From NCBI RefSeq assembly GCF_023703085.1, contig NZ_JAMQJY010000002.1:310001-374000 (forward strand): a stretch of 64,000 nt of DNA, given 5' to 3'. This DNA is from Alkalicoccobacillus plakortidis. Lineage in GTDB: Bacteria; Bacillota; Bacilli; Bacillales; Bacillaceae_D. Under the pieces are notes generated by a model. The model saw nothing but the letters and a program-made list of their open reading frames with translations, searched no databases and was not told the origin of the DNA. The position numbers and the translations under genes were made by a program. This document shows positions 1 to 8,562 of this stretch, in pieces (position 1 is the first letter of the stretch; the number at the start of each line of letters is the position of its first letter).

Positions 1-411
1 CATACCACCTGAAAATGTTTTTACTTTATCGCCTTTTCGTTCCTCTAAGCCTACTTCAACTAATAGCTCGTTCACTCTTTTCTTTAATTGTTTGGATGGA
101 ATGGCATACATCTTCCCAAAGAATAATAAGTTATCCACCGCCGTAAGCTGTGGGAACAAAGCTAGGTCCTGAGGCACAAGTCCAATAGCTTTTCGTAGCT
201 TTTTCGGATGCTTAATCATATTCTCACCAAGATAAAAGACATTTCCTTCCGATGGCTTAATAAGAGTTGAAATCATTGAAATTGCTGTTGATTTACCCGC
301 TCCATTTGGTCCAAGTAAACCGACTGACTCCCCTTTTTCTAAAAAAAGGTTAACACCCTTTACAGCATCTAATTGCTTATAGCGTTTTGACAAACTCACA
401 ACTTCAAGCAT
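1..411 (-). CDS. ABC transporter ATP-binding protein (partial, C-terminus outside window)
   Basis: This is the N-terminal 137 residues of an exporter-type nucleotide-binding domain that would power a membrane permease lying beyond the window edge. The Walker A motif reads GPNGAGKST, a Q-loop region (GLVPQDLALFPQLT) follows, and the ABC signature begins as FSGGM exactly at the edge. The start at 411 is set by AGGAGG a few bases upstream. It lies downstream of a response regulator and kinase on the same strand, an arrangement like Bacillus yvfRSTU-type sets where the regulator controls an adjacent ABC-2 exporter. A 14-bp palindrome between regulator and transporter may be the operator. The family call is firm. 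The substrate is unknown. Confidence 0.9.
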   Translation of the reverse strand, partial: MLEVVSLSKRYKQLDAVKGVNLFLEKGESVGLLGPNGAGKSTAISMISTLIKPSEGNVFYLGENMIKHPKKLRKAIGLVPQDLALFPQLTAVDNLLFFGKMYAIPSKQLKKRVNELLVEVGLEERKGDKVKTFSGGM

Positions 412-498
412 AAAATCGCCTCCTTCTCTCTTAATTTAGTGTACGTTAGATCCATTTTTCTAGGTATTCCCAAAAGTCATAAGTTACACGTTGAAGGA

Positions 499-512
499 AT
501 GACTTAAGTCAT
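499..512. promoter_or_regulatory. 14-bp perfect palindrome, candidate response-regulator operator
   Basis: ATGACTTAAGTCAT is its own reverse complement. It sits between the response-regulator terminator and the ABC ATPase start, 88 bp upstream of that start. A looser copy (AAGTCATAAGT) lies just nearer the gene. Its position suggests binding by the NarL-type regulator encoded next to it. That assignment is inference. Confidence 0.45.
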
Positions 513-514
513 AA

Positions 515-554
515 ATAAAAAAACACAATAGTCACCTTAAAAGATGACCATTGC
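515..554 (-). terminator. Intrinsic terminator after the response regulator
   Basis: Read on the minus strand, CAATGGTCA pairs with TGACTATTG (one G-T wobble), followed by seven T. It overlaps the end of the regulator gene and separates it from the ABC ATPase, so the transporter probably has its own promoter. Confidence 0.75.
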
Positions 555-556
555 GC

Positions 557-1198
557 TTATCTACTCAAACCAAGCTGATGGCGTATCGCAAAGATTGCAA
601 GCTGTGTCCGGTCTCGTGCATCGAGTTTTGTTAATAACTGACTGACATAGTTTTTTACGGTACCCACCGTTAGATAGAGAGCTTGTGATATTTCTTGATT
701 ACTTCTGCCTTCCCCAATTAACCGTAGAATCGAAATCTCACGCTCTGTTAAATCAATTGAAATGTCATTTTCTACTTTAGACTTCAGTAATTTCGGAACA
801 ACGGAAGCGGCAACCTGTTCGTCAAGACTCATTCCTCCCCGCATGGCGCTGTGTATGGAGTTTATAAGTTTTTCGCTATCTGCATCTTTTAGTAAATAAC
901 CAACTGCACCTAATTTTAGAGCCTCTAAGGCATAATCATCATCCGAAAACGTGGTAAGAATTAAAATCCTGGCATTTGCGTCTATTTCTCTAATTTTTTT
1001 TGTTGCCTCGAGTCCTGTCATCACTGGCATACGAATATCCATTAGTACGAGATCTATCCGATGATTTTTATAGGCTTCTATGGCTTCTTGACCATTTGTT
1101 GCCTCAACAACCACTTCTAAGTTTGAATCTGTTTCAATCATCATTTTTAACCCTTGACGAACTAGTACCTGGTCTTCTACTAATAGAATAGATGCCAT
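557..1198 (-). CDS. Two-component response regulator, NarL/LuxR family
   Basis: The protein has 213 residues: a receiver domain (residues 1-120) with acidic pocket VEDQ and phospho-acceptor Asp54 in LVLMDIRMP, then a LuxR-type helix-turn-helix around residues 148-205 (LTEREISILRLIGEGRSNQEI). The kinase stop codon TAG is directly followed by this ATG, so the two are translationally coupled. The family includes DesR, LiaR and YvfU. Its likely target is the ABC transporter downstream, because a palindrome sits in that promoter region. The domain assignment is certain. The inducing signal is unknown. Confidence 0.95.
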   Translation of the reverse strand: MASILLVEDQVLVRQGLKMMIETDSNLEVVVEATNGQEAIEAYKNHRIDLVLMDIRMPVMTGLEATKKIREIDANARILILTTFSDDDYALEALKLGAVGYLLKDADSEKLINSIHSAMRGGMSLDEQVAASVVPKLLKSKVENDISIDLTEREISILRLIGEGRSNQEISQALYLTVGTVKNYVSQLLTKLDARDRTQLAIFAIRHQLGLSR

Positions 1199-2317
1199 CT
1201 AACTGCCCTCCATATCCCTTTTTATAATAGGAAATACTCCTTTGATCACAAAATGGTCACCATGAACTCCCGAATCAAATCGTCCATCTAGATTAGTAAA
1301 TCGATTACGAAGATTACGTAATCCAAACCCTTCTCCCTGCGGCGGTTGATGAAGTCGATTAGACATCCTCATGGCATAACTATGTTCACCAAGTACTTCT
1401 AACGTGACGTCCACTTCTCGTGAATACGCATGACGCATCGCATTTGTTAAGCCCTCTTGAATAAAACGATACACAGCCACGCTTTGGTCATCATCTAACA
1501 CAATGGACATCGCACCGGGTTTTGTCACCATTTGAATACGAACATGACTTTCTGCTTCTAATTTGCGGATAAGATGAATAACGGCTTCTAGTCCTTTTAC
1601 AGAGTCTTTCTGTAAAGCTTGTACAGAATCACGCATCTCTTGCAAACTATTTCGTGCTAGATCCTTTGTTTGCTTAAGCAATTTTTGCTGTTCTGGCATT
1701 GAATCCAGCTGCATCTCTACGACCTGAAGCTGCATCATTAATGCCGTTAATTGATGACCCACAGAATCATGTAAATCTCGTGCGATTCGATTTCTCTCCT
1801 TAGAAGCAGTGCTTAATTCCTGCTCTCTAAGTTGTCGGTTTAATGTTCGATATTCAATTAGATACGATTGCTTTTCTTGTATATATTGCTCATTGGAGAG
1901 CGTCAATTTTTTTATAGAAAAAAGTGCAAATACTAGTATGATATAGTATGAAATCAACAACATTGCTAAAGATACCGTTTCAGAAAAGTAAAAGGAATGA
2001 ACACTAAGAAACAAGCCAATAAGATAGAATGGAATATAGCTTGAGGTTTTATCTTCAAAACTAAAAGCCACTGCAAGAATACTATAAATGAAATATGGAG
2101 TAAGCATGCTATCAGATAAAACAATAAAATGAAAGCCACTATACACAAAAGCTAGTACGCTGTAAAAAAGAGAGACAGAGCGCCACAGAGGTCTACTAGT
2201 AGCCAATCCAGCAAATAACCCCATTCCAAACCAATACTCATAGGAATAGATGAGGTCAAGCTGTTCAAAACAGCTAAATAGAAATAACACCACTAACGTA
2301 ATAAAAATATATTTCAT
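1199..2317 (-). CDS. Sensor histidine kinase, HisKA_3 (NarX/DesK-type)
   Basis: The protein has 372 residues. The N-terminal 135 residues are hydrophobic, with about five membrane spans and almost no extracellular part, as in intramembrane-sensing kinases. A short coiled linker follows, then the dimerisation/phosphotransfer motif ERNRIARDLHDSVGHQL with His183. The HATPase domain carries an N-box (FIQEGLTNAMRHA) and a G-box (GEGFGLRNL). It pairs with the response regulator encoded immediately downstream. The gene is divergent from the ECF sigma factor. The type is firm and the ligand unknown, with membrane stress or an antimicrobial being plausible. Confidence 0.93.
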   Translation of the reverse strand: MKYIFITLVVLFLFSCFEQLDLIYSYEYWFGMGLFAGLATSRPLWRSVSLFYSVLAFVYSGFHFIVLSDSMLTPYFIYSILAVAFSFEDKTSSYIPFYLIGLFLSVHSFYFSETVSLAMLLISYYIILVFALFSIKKLTLSNEQYIQEKQSYLIEYRTLNRQLREQELSTASKERNRIARDLHDSVGHQLTALMMQLQVVEMQLDSMPEQQKLLKQTKDLARNSLQEMRDSVQALQKDSVKGLEAVIHLIRKLEAESHVRIQMVTKPGAMSIVLDDDQSVAVYRFIQEGLTNAMRHAYSREVDVTLEVLGEHSYAMRMSNRLHQPPQGEGFGLRNLRNRFTNLDGRFDSGVHGDHFVIKGVFPIIKRDMEGS

Positions 2318-2382
2318 TTTACCACCTTTCTGCGACTCCTTTTTAACTATGGATCGTCTACTAAAATAGAGAGGAGCAAATT

Positions 2383-2940
2383 ATGGACGATAACGAACTT
2401 GTAGCACGTATTTTAGATGGGGATCAATTGGCTGTTCAGACTCTACATGAACGATATGCCAAGAAATTATTTAATTACATTTATTCACAAACAAATCACT
2501 ATCATGATTCAGAGGAACTGCTGCAAGACATTTTTTTTAAAGCAGCCTTACACTTGTCTCTCTTTAGGAAACAATCTTCATTTAAAACGTGGATTTTTAA
2601 AATTGCACGTAATGCCATTATTGATTATTACAAAAGTGCTTATATTAGAAACCATTTTGTAGAATTCGAGTCGCATAACAGTGAACAACACGAAGCTGCA
2701 GATGCCACAGCTATCAGACATGAGCAAGTAAAATTCATTCACCATGCTATTAACGAATTACCTTTATCTTATCGCACTGTCATATACCTGCGCTACATTG
2801 AAGATTTTACACTTAAAGAAACAGCTTCTGTTATGGGAAAAACCATTTATTCAATTAAAGCCTTACAAAAACGAGCTCAAAAAATGTTAAAAGATGATAT
2901 TGGAGTGGAGGTACTTGAAAATGGACAAAGGATCATCTAA
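2383..2940 (+). CDS. ECF-type RNA polymerase sigma factor
   Basis: The protein has 185 residues with the two-domain layout of group 4 sigma factors. Region 2 is around residues 25-90, with the DSEELLQDIFFKA helix and FKTWIFKIARNAIIDYYK. Region 4 is around residues 120-170 (LPLSYRTVIYLRYIEDFTLKETA, then a recognition helix). GGAGG lies upstream of the ATG. Its last 20 bases overlap the start of the membrane protein downstream, a common sigma/anti-sigma arrangement. It probably directs an envelope-stress regulon. No ECF promoter was assigned with confidence. Confidence 0.93.
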   Translation: MDDNELVARILDGDQLAVQTLHERYAKKLFNYIYSQTNHYHDSEELLQDIFFKAALHLSLFRKQSSFKTWIFKIARNAIIDYYKSAYIRNHFVEFESHNSEQHEAADATAIRHEQVKFIHHAINELPLSYRTVIYLRYIEDFTLKETASVMGKTIYSIKALQKRAQKMLKDDIGVEVLENGQRII

Positions 2941-4279
2941 ACGACCGTACATTGAGATGTCTAATCGTACATACAAAAAAAGTCTTCGTGCATTTCAAGA
3001 AGGGTTGGAGGAATCAAAGCATACAAAAAAACAGCCGTATTTATTAGCTAGCTTGTCCTTAGCAGGAGCAGGCATTGCCGCTGCTATTCTTCTGTTTTCA
3101 GTTGTAAACTTGCCACAACCTGTTGGTCAATCAGATTCGCCAGTTATGCTAAGTGATGAAGATAATCAGGAGTATCAAGTGCCCGAATCTCTTAGTGACG
3201 TTAAAGTCGATTCAGAGATTGTAAATGAATTGATTTATAGAGGTCCATATGTTTTTTCACCTATCCAACCTGAACCAGTTCACAATGAGGAATTTTGGGT
3301 TGCCCTTAATCCTGAATGGGGATCCAATGAAGTATCTATCGTAGACGGAACAAAAACGACACTAACAGGACCTGAGTCAGAGGAAATTAACATACTCCTA
3401 TTTGATGAAAATGCATCAGAAGAACAAATCTCAAAGGAGACGAATCAATTACTTTCTGAGCATCCTTATACATCAGGAACTCAACTGCCAACAGATAAAC
3501 TTCATAAATATTTAGTTAATGCGCGGATTGTTTTTTCGCATGAGCCTGTTGGATATTCTTTTAATGACCAATCATTTTTTTACTCCTTAAAAAATGATGA
3601 AACAAACCGATTCTATGATTTATTTTCTTCAGAACTGTACGGGAAAAGAATTGTCCTATTCGCAGATTTCCCTTTAGAACAATCTGAGAAATGGGCTCAG
3701 TCTTATTATTTCATGTCTAATATTTTCCCAAGTGCTTCACCTTATGTATTAGATGAAAGTGAGACAGTTTCAGAAAACGGTCGTCCTTTAACTAAAGATG
3801 TTGTGACAAGTATAGAATATAATAACTATCAACAAAAGACTGTTGCTCTATATGAAAACACAGAGTTAAACTTTTCGACCTATGTACCCAAAAATGCCGA
3901 AATCGATCGCTTTGAACAGAATGGCTTTACTGAGTGGCGAATCTCAGAAAATCCAGATGACAAAACCTTTTATTCCTTTGGCAAGTTAGATCCAGATTTT
4001 GATCTCACACGTTCTCAAGATATTTTAGTAGATACTTATAAAATAGAGCCTGACTCGATAGATGTAATGGATGAAGACGTCATTTCTTTTTATCCGAAAG
4101 AAAATTATGATGATGAACCAACAGATCAAGTGTCGGGGTATTTCAGTCTCTACCAATTAAATGATTCTTGGTATTTCATCTATTATCAATTTGATCCCAA
4201 CTCGGAACAAGAAGCGGGAGGTGTCACTCAAGAAAAGCAAATGCCTCAATATTTCATTGACGAACTAGAGTGGGAATAA
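2921..4279 (+). CDS. Putative membrane-anchored anti-sigma factor
   Basis: The protein has 452 residues: a basic cytoplasmic segment of about 40 residues, one membrane span (about 41-63, LLASLSLAGAGIAAAILLF) and a large acidic extracytoplasmic domain of nearly 390 residues. The start at 2921 is chosen because GGAGTGGAGG ends 10 bases before it. An in-frame ATG at 2894 lies before that site. The overlap with the sigma gene, the single span and the short inner segment support an anti-sigma role. I do not recognise the outer domain, which is much larger than in usual anti-sigma proteins and could be the sensor. No zinc-binding ZAS motif is visible. Confidence 0.65.
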   Translation: MDKGSSKRPYIEMSNRTYKKSLRAFQEGLEESKHTKKQPYLLASLSLAGAGIAAAILLFSVVNLPQPVGQSDSPVMLSDEDNQEYQVPESLSDVKVDSEIVNELIYRGPYVFSPIQPEPVHNEEFWVALNPEWGSNEVSIVDGTKTTLTGPESEEINILLFDENASEEQISKETNQLLSEHPYTSGTQLPTDKLHKYLVNARIVFSHEPVGYSFNDQSFFYSLKNDETNRFYDLFSSELYGKRIVLFADFPLEQSEKWAQSYYFMSNIFPSASPYVLDESETVSENGRPLTKDVVTSIEYNNYQQKTVALYENTELNFSTYVPKNAEIDRFEQNGFTEWRISENPDDKTFYSFGKLDPDFDLTRSQDILVDTYKIEPDSIDVMDEDVISFYPKENYDDEPTDQVSGYFSLYQLNDSWYFIYYQFDPNSEQEAGGVTQEKQMPQYFIDELEWE

Positions 4280-4383
4280 TGTAAACAATAAAGCTGGGAC
4301 AGATAATGAAGAATGCTCCTAAATGCGCAGGACCTCTCGTCATTTGGTTATAGTAGTAGGGGTATGAGGGCGATCTCCGCTCC

Positions 4384-4494
4384 CGTGATGGGGGACACTT
4401 CTCGCAGGGAGGGAGGGCGCCCGCCTAATTTGGCTTTGCCAAATCATTTCAACCTTGCCCTTTAGTCCCGCTGGAGTCGGCCTCCCCCATCACG
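4384..4494. repeat. GC-rich palindromic intergenic element
   Basis: CGTGATGGGGGA at 4384-4395 recurs as its exact reverse complement at 4483-4494. Inside lies a second hairpin, ATTTGGC-TTT-GCCAAAT (about 4429-4445), plus GGGAGGGAGGGCGCCC. The segment is much richer in GC than its neighbours, has no open frame, and follows an AAGCTGGGACAG stretch. It resembles a structured interspersed repeat or an RNA. The rest of the 390-base gap (4280-4668) holds only the terminator at its end. Confidence 0.55.
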
Positions 4495-4596
4495 TCCGCT
4501 AGGTAGAGCGTTTAAGTACTTACTTACATTATTCCTTAGTAGAAAATCAGGGAATTATTGTACGAATTAGTAGCCGTACTCACTTATTTTGATAAA

Positions 4597-4645
4597 CAAA
4601 AAACCGGACCATAATGTGATGTCTCGCATAATGGTCCGGTTTTTC
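4597..4645. terminator. Bidirectional intrinsic terminator
   Basis: CCGGACCAT pairs with ATGGTCCGG, flanked by an A-run on the left and a T-run on the right. It can stop transcripts from the anti-sigma side and from the minus-strand DUF6171/arabinofuranosidase genes. Confidence 0.8.
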
Positions 4646-4668
4646 TTATCGTACTAATACATTTCTGC

Positions 4669-4926
4669 TCAAACTGCTTTCCATCTATCTTCACCTGGAT
4701 ACGGACAGCTTTTGTATGAAAGTTTTGCCCTGAATCCTACAAAGCAGCCACAATGTTTGCAGGTTGTGTTACTGAGCAAGGACGGGCACTGCTCACAGAT
4801 TGTAAGGCGTTGCTTATAGTGCTCTTCACTTACAAGTTCTGTCTCGTAGGCTAGTTGTTCGTCAACTAGCGTTTGGACGGATGTGTTTCTCCAGTCCTCC
4901 TCCAACAAGCAACCCTTACAAGCCAT
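4669..4926 (-). CDS. Small cysteine-rich protein, DUF6171-like
   Basis: The protein has 85 residues. The cysteines are arranged as CKGC at the N-terminus, CEQC mid-protein, then CKHCGC, and a final CPYPGEDRW. This looks like a zinc-ribbon or paired metal site and matches the uncharacterised Firmicutes family DUF6171 as I remember it. It lies 12 bases after the arabinofuranosidase stop codon, so it is probably cotranscribed. No enzymatic role can be assigned. Confidence 0.75.
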   Translation of the reverse strand: MACKGCLLEEDWRNTSVQTLVDEQLAYETELVSEEHYKQRLTICEQCPSLLSNTTCKHCGCFVGFRAKLSYKSCPYPGEDRWKAV

Positions 4927-4938
4927 CTCGACAACTCC

Positions 4939-6402
4939 TTAGTTAATTTTTAGAACAACAACAGACATAGGAGGAATGGTGACTGACACTTTCTCTTCTG
5001 AAAAATTGATGCCTTCAAGAGTTGATGGTTTAACAACCTCAGGATTTTCGAAAGTGTTATGCTTATTCATTGAATCAGCAGTCAAGATTGTCCCTGTTGC
5101 TTGTGTCGGCGCGTTCTGCCAGCCTCGTAACTCAAGTTCAAAATCAGCTGCTTCTTTTATGCCATAATGGCAAATGGAGAGATGCACTTCTCCTTTTTGG
5201 TTTTTAGATGCGCTGATATGCAGGTCTTGATTTTCACTATTTTCTTGAACCTGAATTGAAACGGCATCCTTATGGACCTTATACATATCAAAGACATGAT
5301 AGGTTGGAGTCAACAGCATTTGATCTCCTTCTGTTAAAACCATTGCCTGCAAAACATTAACGGTCTGTGCGATATTCGCCATTTGCACGCGGTCTGAATG
5401 GTTGTGGAAGATATTTAGTGTGACACCTGCTACAAGTGCATCACGAATCGTATTTTGCTGATACAAGAATCCAGGGTTTGTTCCTGGCTCCACATCAAAC
5501 CACGTTCCCCACTCGTCCACGATTAAAGCGACCTTTTTTTCAGGATCGTATTTATCCATAATCGTACTGTGTTTTGTGACTAACTCTTCCATATACAATG
5601 CACGTTCAATGGTCTTATTCCATTCATCTTCAGTAAAGTTAATGGCAGATCCTTTCTCTTGCCAGCTTGGACCTGGGATTGTGTAATGATGTAAGGTTAG
5701 CGCATCCATAAAAGGCGTTGCTTCTCTCATTAATACTTCTGTCCAATAATAATTATCACCGTTAGGTCCACACGCAATTTTATAAATGTTATTTTCTCCA
5801 TAATTGCGGACGTACGTTTGGAACTGACGATATAGATCGGCATAATACTCAGGGCGCATATTTCCACCACAACCCCAATTCTCATTACCTACGCCAAAAT
5901 AAGTGAGTGACCATGACTTGTCCTGTCCATTCTTGCGTCTCAAGTCAGCCATTGGTGACTCACCGTCAAACGTAATATACTCAACCCATTCCTGCATTTC
6001 CTGAACTGTGCCACTGCCTACATTTCCGTTTACATAAGGTTCAGCACCAATTAATTCACATAAAAGAAAGAACTCATGCGTACCAAAGTGGTTGTTTTCA
6101 ACCACTCCACCCCAGTGGGTATTAACCATACGCTTTCTACCTTCTCTTGGTCCAATTCCATCCTTCCAATGATATTCATCTGCAAAGCAGCCTCCTGGCC
6201 AACGTAGAACAGGGATCTCTAATTCTTTTAATGCCTGAAGTACATCATTTCGAATACCTTTATTATTTGGGATTTCAGAATCCTCTCCAACCCAAATTCC
6301 TTCGTAAATACATCTACCTAAATGCTCGGCAAAATGTCCGTGAATGTTTCGGTTAATTAATGCACCTTCCCCATCAAAATGAATGATCGCTTTTGTATTC
6401 AT
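4939..6402 (-). CDS. abfA: Alpha-N-arabinofuranosidase, glycoside hydrolase family 51
   Basis: This cytoplasmic enzyme has 487 residues and releases terminal L-arabinofuranose from imported arabino-oligosaccharides. It has no signal peptide. The acid/base is Glu174 in [12 protein letters not shown] and the nucleophile is Glu297 in [28 protein letters not shown] near the N-terminus and the C-terminal beta-sandwich are typical of GH51. Length is normal for the family and GGAGGA precedes the ATG. Upstream are an AraR-like palindrome and a cre-like site, so arabinose induction and catabolite repression are likely. No araBAD or transporter genes lie nearby, so it is an orphan member of the arabinose regulon here. 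Confidence 0.95.
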   Translation of the reverse strand: MNTKAIIHFDGEGALINRNIHGHFAEHLGRCIYEGIWVGEDSEIPNNKGIRNDVLQALKELEIPVLRWPGGCFADEYHWKDGIGPREGRKRMVNTHWGGVVENNHFGTHEFFLLCELIGAEPYVNGNVGSGTVQEMQEWVEYITFDGESPMADLRRKNGQDKSWSLTYFGVGNENWGCGGNMRPEYYADLYRQFQTYVRNYGENNIYKIACGPNGDNYYWTEVLMREATPFMDALTLHHYTIPGPSWQEKGSAINFTEDEWNKTIERALYMEELVTKHSTIMDKYDPEKKVALIVDEWGTWFDVEPGTNPGFLYQQNTIRDALVAGVTLNIFHNHSDRVQMANIAQTVNVLQAMVLTEGDQMLLTPTYHVFDMYKVHKDAVSIQVQENSENQDLHISASKNQKGEVHLSICHYGIKEAADFELELRGWQNAPTQATGTILTADSMNKHNTFENPEVVKPSTLEGINFSEEKVSVTIPPMSVVVLKIN

Positions 6403-6422
6403 TCAGCATTTCCTCCTTTAAA

Positions 6423-6438
6423 ATCATAGCGCTTACAT
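6423..6438 (-). promoter_or_regulatory. cre-like site (CcpA) upstream of abfA
   Basis: The minus strand reads ATGTAAGCGCTATGAT. It matches the catabolite-responsive element consensus WTGNAANCGNWNNCAW at all fixed positions but one. It lies 21 bases upstream of the abfA start codon, a position suited to repression by blocking transcription. Confidence 0.6.
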
Positions 6439-6450
6439 TTATATCTTCAT

Positions 6451-6464
6451 CTTATACGTACAAG
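6451..6464. promoter_or_regulatory. AraR-like operator upstream of abfA
   Basis: CTTATACGTACAAG is one base away from the perfect palindrome CTTGTACGTACAAG, which contains the TTGTACGTACAA core of Bacillus AraR boxes. Its place about 50 bp upstream of an arabinofuranosidase gene supports the assignment. No araR gene is in the window. Confidence 0.65.
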
Positions 6465-6490
6465 TGTAGTTCGTCTATCTTTTTTTCTGA

Positions 6491-6527
6491 TTTTTTGAGC
6501 GGGCGAAGATATTCCACTCCCGCTCTT
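6491..6527 (-). terminator. Intrinsic terminator after the flippase gene
   Basis: On the minus strand GAGCGGG pairs with CCCGCTC and is followed by a run of T, directly after the stop codon of the flippase gene. Confidence 0.8.
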
Positions 6528-6530
6528 CTT

Positions 6531-7868
6531 TTATTTAAACCGACTTTTTGAGGAATGAGTTAACACTAATGTTAGTCCTAGCTTTTCTGTAATTGTTAGA
6601 TAATGCATAAGCGTAAGCAATACGGCTCCTACATTCATCCCGATAATGATGCCATCCATTTGAAGTGAGGGCAAAGAACCTAATGTAAACATCAGTAAAA
6701 ACGAGACACCAGTTGACCAAACAGAATGCATAAAGGCTTCGCGCACTAATCCAATCCCAATTAGATATGCCTGCATTGGAATCGCAAAATAATGAAAGAG
6801 AAAATAAGGTACTAGCAAAGTAAGATATCCCGATGCAGGAGAATGCTCAAAAAACAAATCCGTCATCGGTTCAGCTAGAAAATAAAAGATCATGACAACA
6901 GGTAGGCTGTAGGCAAATGTTACACCCATCGCCTGCCTTAGCAGCTTTGCTAGAGAGTGAAAGTCGCCCTTTGAATAACCAGAAGAAACAAGTGGCACCA
7001 TGACTGTAAGTAGTGAGTGCGCAATAAATGCGGGAAAAAAACCAATCGTAAAGGCAACTCCAGCAAGCTTACCATATTGAATAAGTGCCATACCCTCCAT
7101 CAGCCCAGCCTTTGAAAGTGCGGTTGTGATGAGAAATGGTTTAACCGCAAACGTGATCGCATGGAAAACTCGTAGCCCTGTAGTTGGCAAAGAGACAGCC
7201 AAAAGAGATTGATAAATTTCTTTATTTTCGATCGGTTTTTGTTCATTTTTCCTAAGACGATTTATTTGTATCACAAAAGCTGTACCCATATAAAACAGAA
7301 CAAGGATCTCACTTAATACCACCGTGCCTAATGCAACAAATATAGCGGTTTGACTCTGAAACTGAAACACTTTAAATACCCCATAAAGAATCGTCAGCTG
7401 AGCTCCTCGTTTTAATAAATTGATTACAGCAATTTTTTTGGTATGCTGTGCTCCTACAAAATAACCTCGTGCCACTGAAGAAAAGGTGACAATAGGAATC
7501 AAAAGAATAAGCATCCATTTTACAAGGGGATGATAATGATCTAGTACTGGTAAATTCGGCAAGATAAAAAAGGCAGCCGTTAAGCATGTTGTAGCCACAA
7601 TAATAGCAAGCTTTAATGCTGCTTTTAAGAGACTAATATGCTCAGAGTTCTCACGCTCTGCAACCATTTTTGATACAGAGACCTGCAGTTCAAGACTAGA
7701 TAGCACAACGACAAATACTAAGGTAGGCAAAATAGCCATATATAATCCGAAATTATGCTCGCCTAGCTCATTAGCCAGGACTACATTTATAAGAAACTCC
7801 AATGATTCTCCTGCTAGAGCTGCTGTACTTAACAACAACGCCCCACGAAAAAAAGGGTTCATGCACAT
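6531..7868 (-). CDS. Polysaccharide flippase-like membrane protein (MOP superfamily)
   Basis: The protein has 445 residues and about 12-14 membrane spans, beginning MCMNPFFRGALLLSTAALAGESLEFLINVVLANELG, the entry pattern of oligosaccharide flippases of the PST/SpoVB/YtgP type. The start at 7868 is chosen because AAAGGAG lies five bases before it, whereas the longer frame starts upstream of that ribosome site. It is a single gene with no glycosyltransferases around it, so the lipid-linked substrate cannot be named. The superfamily is firm and the specific role open. Confidence 0.8.
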   Translation of the reverse strand: MCMNPFFRGALLLSTAALAGESLEFLINVVLANELGEHNFGLYMAILPTLVFVVVLSSLELQVSVSKMVAERENSEHISLLKAALKLAIIVATTCLTAAFFILPNLPVLDHYHPLVKWMLILLIPIVTFSSVARGYFVGAQHTKKIAVINLLKRGAQLTILYGVFKVFQFQSQTAIFVALGTVVLSEILVLFYMGTAFVIQINRLRKNEQKPIENKEIYQSLLAVSLPTTGLRVFHAITFAVKPFLITTALSKAGLMEGMALIQYGKLAGVAFTIGFFPAFIAHSLLTVMVPLVSSGYSKGDFHSLAKLLRQAMGVTFAYSLPVVMIFYFLAEPMTDLFFEHSPASGYLTLLVPYFLFHYFAIPMQAYLIGIGLVREAFMHSVWSTGVSFLLMFTLGSLPSLQMDGIIIGMNVGAVLLTLMHYLTITEKLGLTLVLTHSSKSRFK

Positions 7869-7980
7869 GTCCACTCCTTTATCCATCTCTCATACTACTT
7901 ATATGAGGGATGTCCATTAAATATGGGTACAACCCATAAATAAAGAAGTGAATACTTGTGCATAAACCCAAAAAGTTACG

Positions 7981-8530
7981 TTAATTTGTGTCCCATAAAG
8001 CCTGGCGAGAAGTAGTAATTGCGTGTGCTCCTGCATCAATCGCCCGGTTCATATCTTGTTCGTTTTCAATTAAGCCGCCTGCAATAACAGATATTCCAGT
8101 TGCTTTTTGAACTTTTGAAATTAGCTCTGGAACAACTCCAGGCAATACTTCAATTAAATCTGGCTCAACTTTTTCAGCTAGTTTATAGCTTGTCTCTAAG
8201 GCGATCGTATCAAGTAAAAATAAACGTTGCACCGCAATTAAGCCATTTTTTTTGGCCGTTTTTAACACTTCACCTCTTGTTGAGATTAACCCAGCTTGGT
8301 CGTAAGTTCTGACACAAAAATTCTGCGGCATACTTATCACTCTTTAATCCTTGGATCATATCGGCGTGAAGCAGCAGTTTTTTATTGTGCGCTTTTGCAT
8401 ATTTAGCTACACCTACTAGCTGAGAAATATGCAGATCAAGCATCACAATATAGGTGTAATCACTCTCCAGAACCTTTTCAAAATCCTTCATTTTTTTAAT
8501 AGCTGGAAGTATTCTTTGTCCGTCAAACAT
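7981..8530 (-). pseudogene. glpP: GlpP, glycerol operon antiterminator (apparent frameshift)
   Basis: Two overlapping frames together give a full GlpP of about 182 residues. The first ends after ...AEFLCQNLRP and the second resumes AGLISTRGEVLKTAKK, matching Bacillus GlpP (KPAGLISTR) when one A is removed from CCAAGC at 8294-8299. GlpP binds glycerol-3-phosphate and leader RNA and prevents termination ahead of glpFK and glpD. Motifs include LLLHADMIQGL and VIAGGLIENEQDMNRAIDAGAHAITTS. It is the last gene of the glp set here. Because the rest is well conserved and the same indel recurs across the window, I read this as a sequence error rather than real loss. Confidence 0.88.
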
Positions 8531-8562
8531 GTCTTGCTCTCCTCTTTAGCTTACAGGATTGG

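Noticed and set aside
2331..2358. ECF-type autoregulatory promoter (TGCGAC, CGTC) ahead of the sigma gene
   Set aside because: The -35 is poor and spacing is 18, so it is not convincing.
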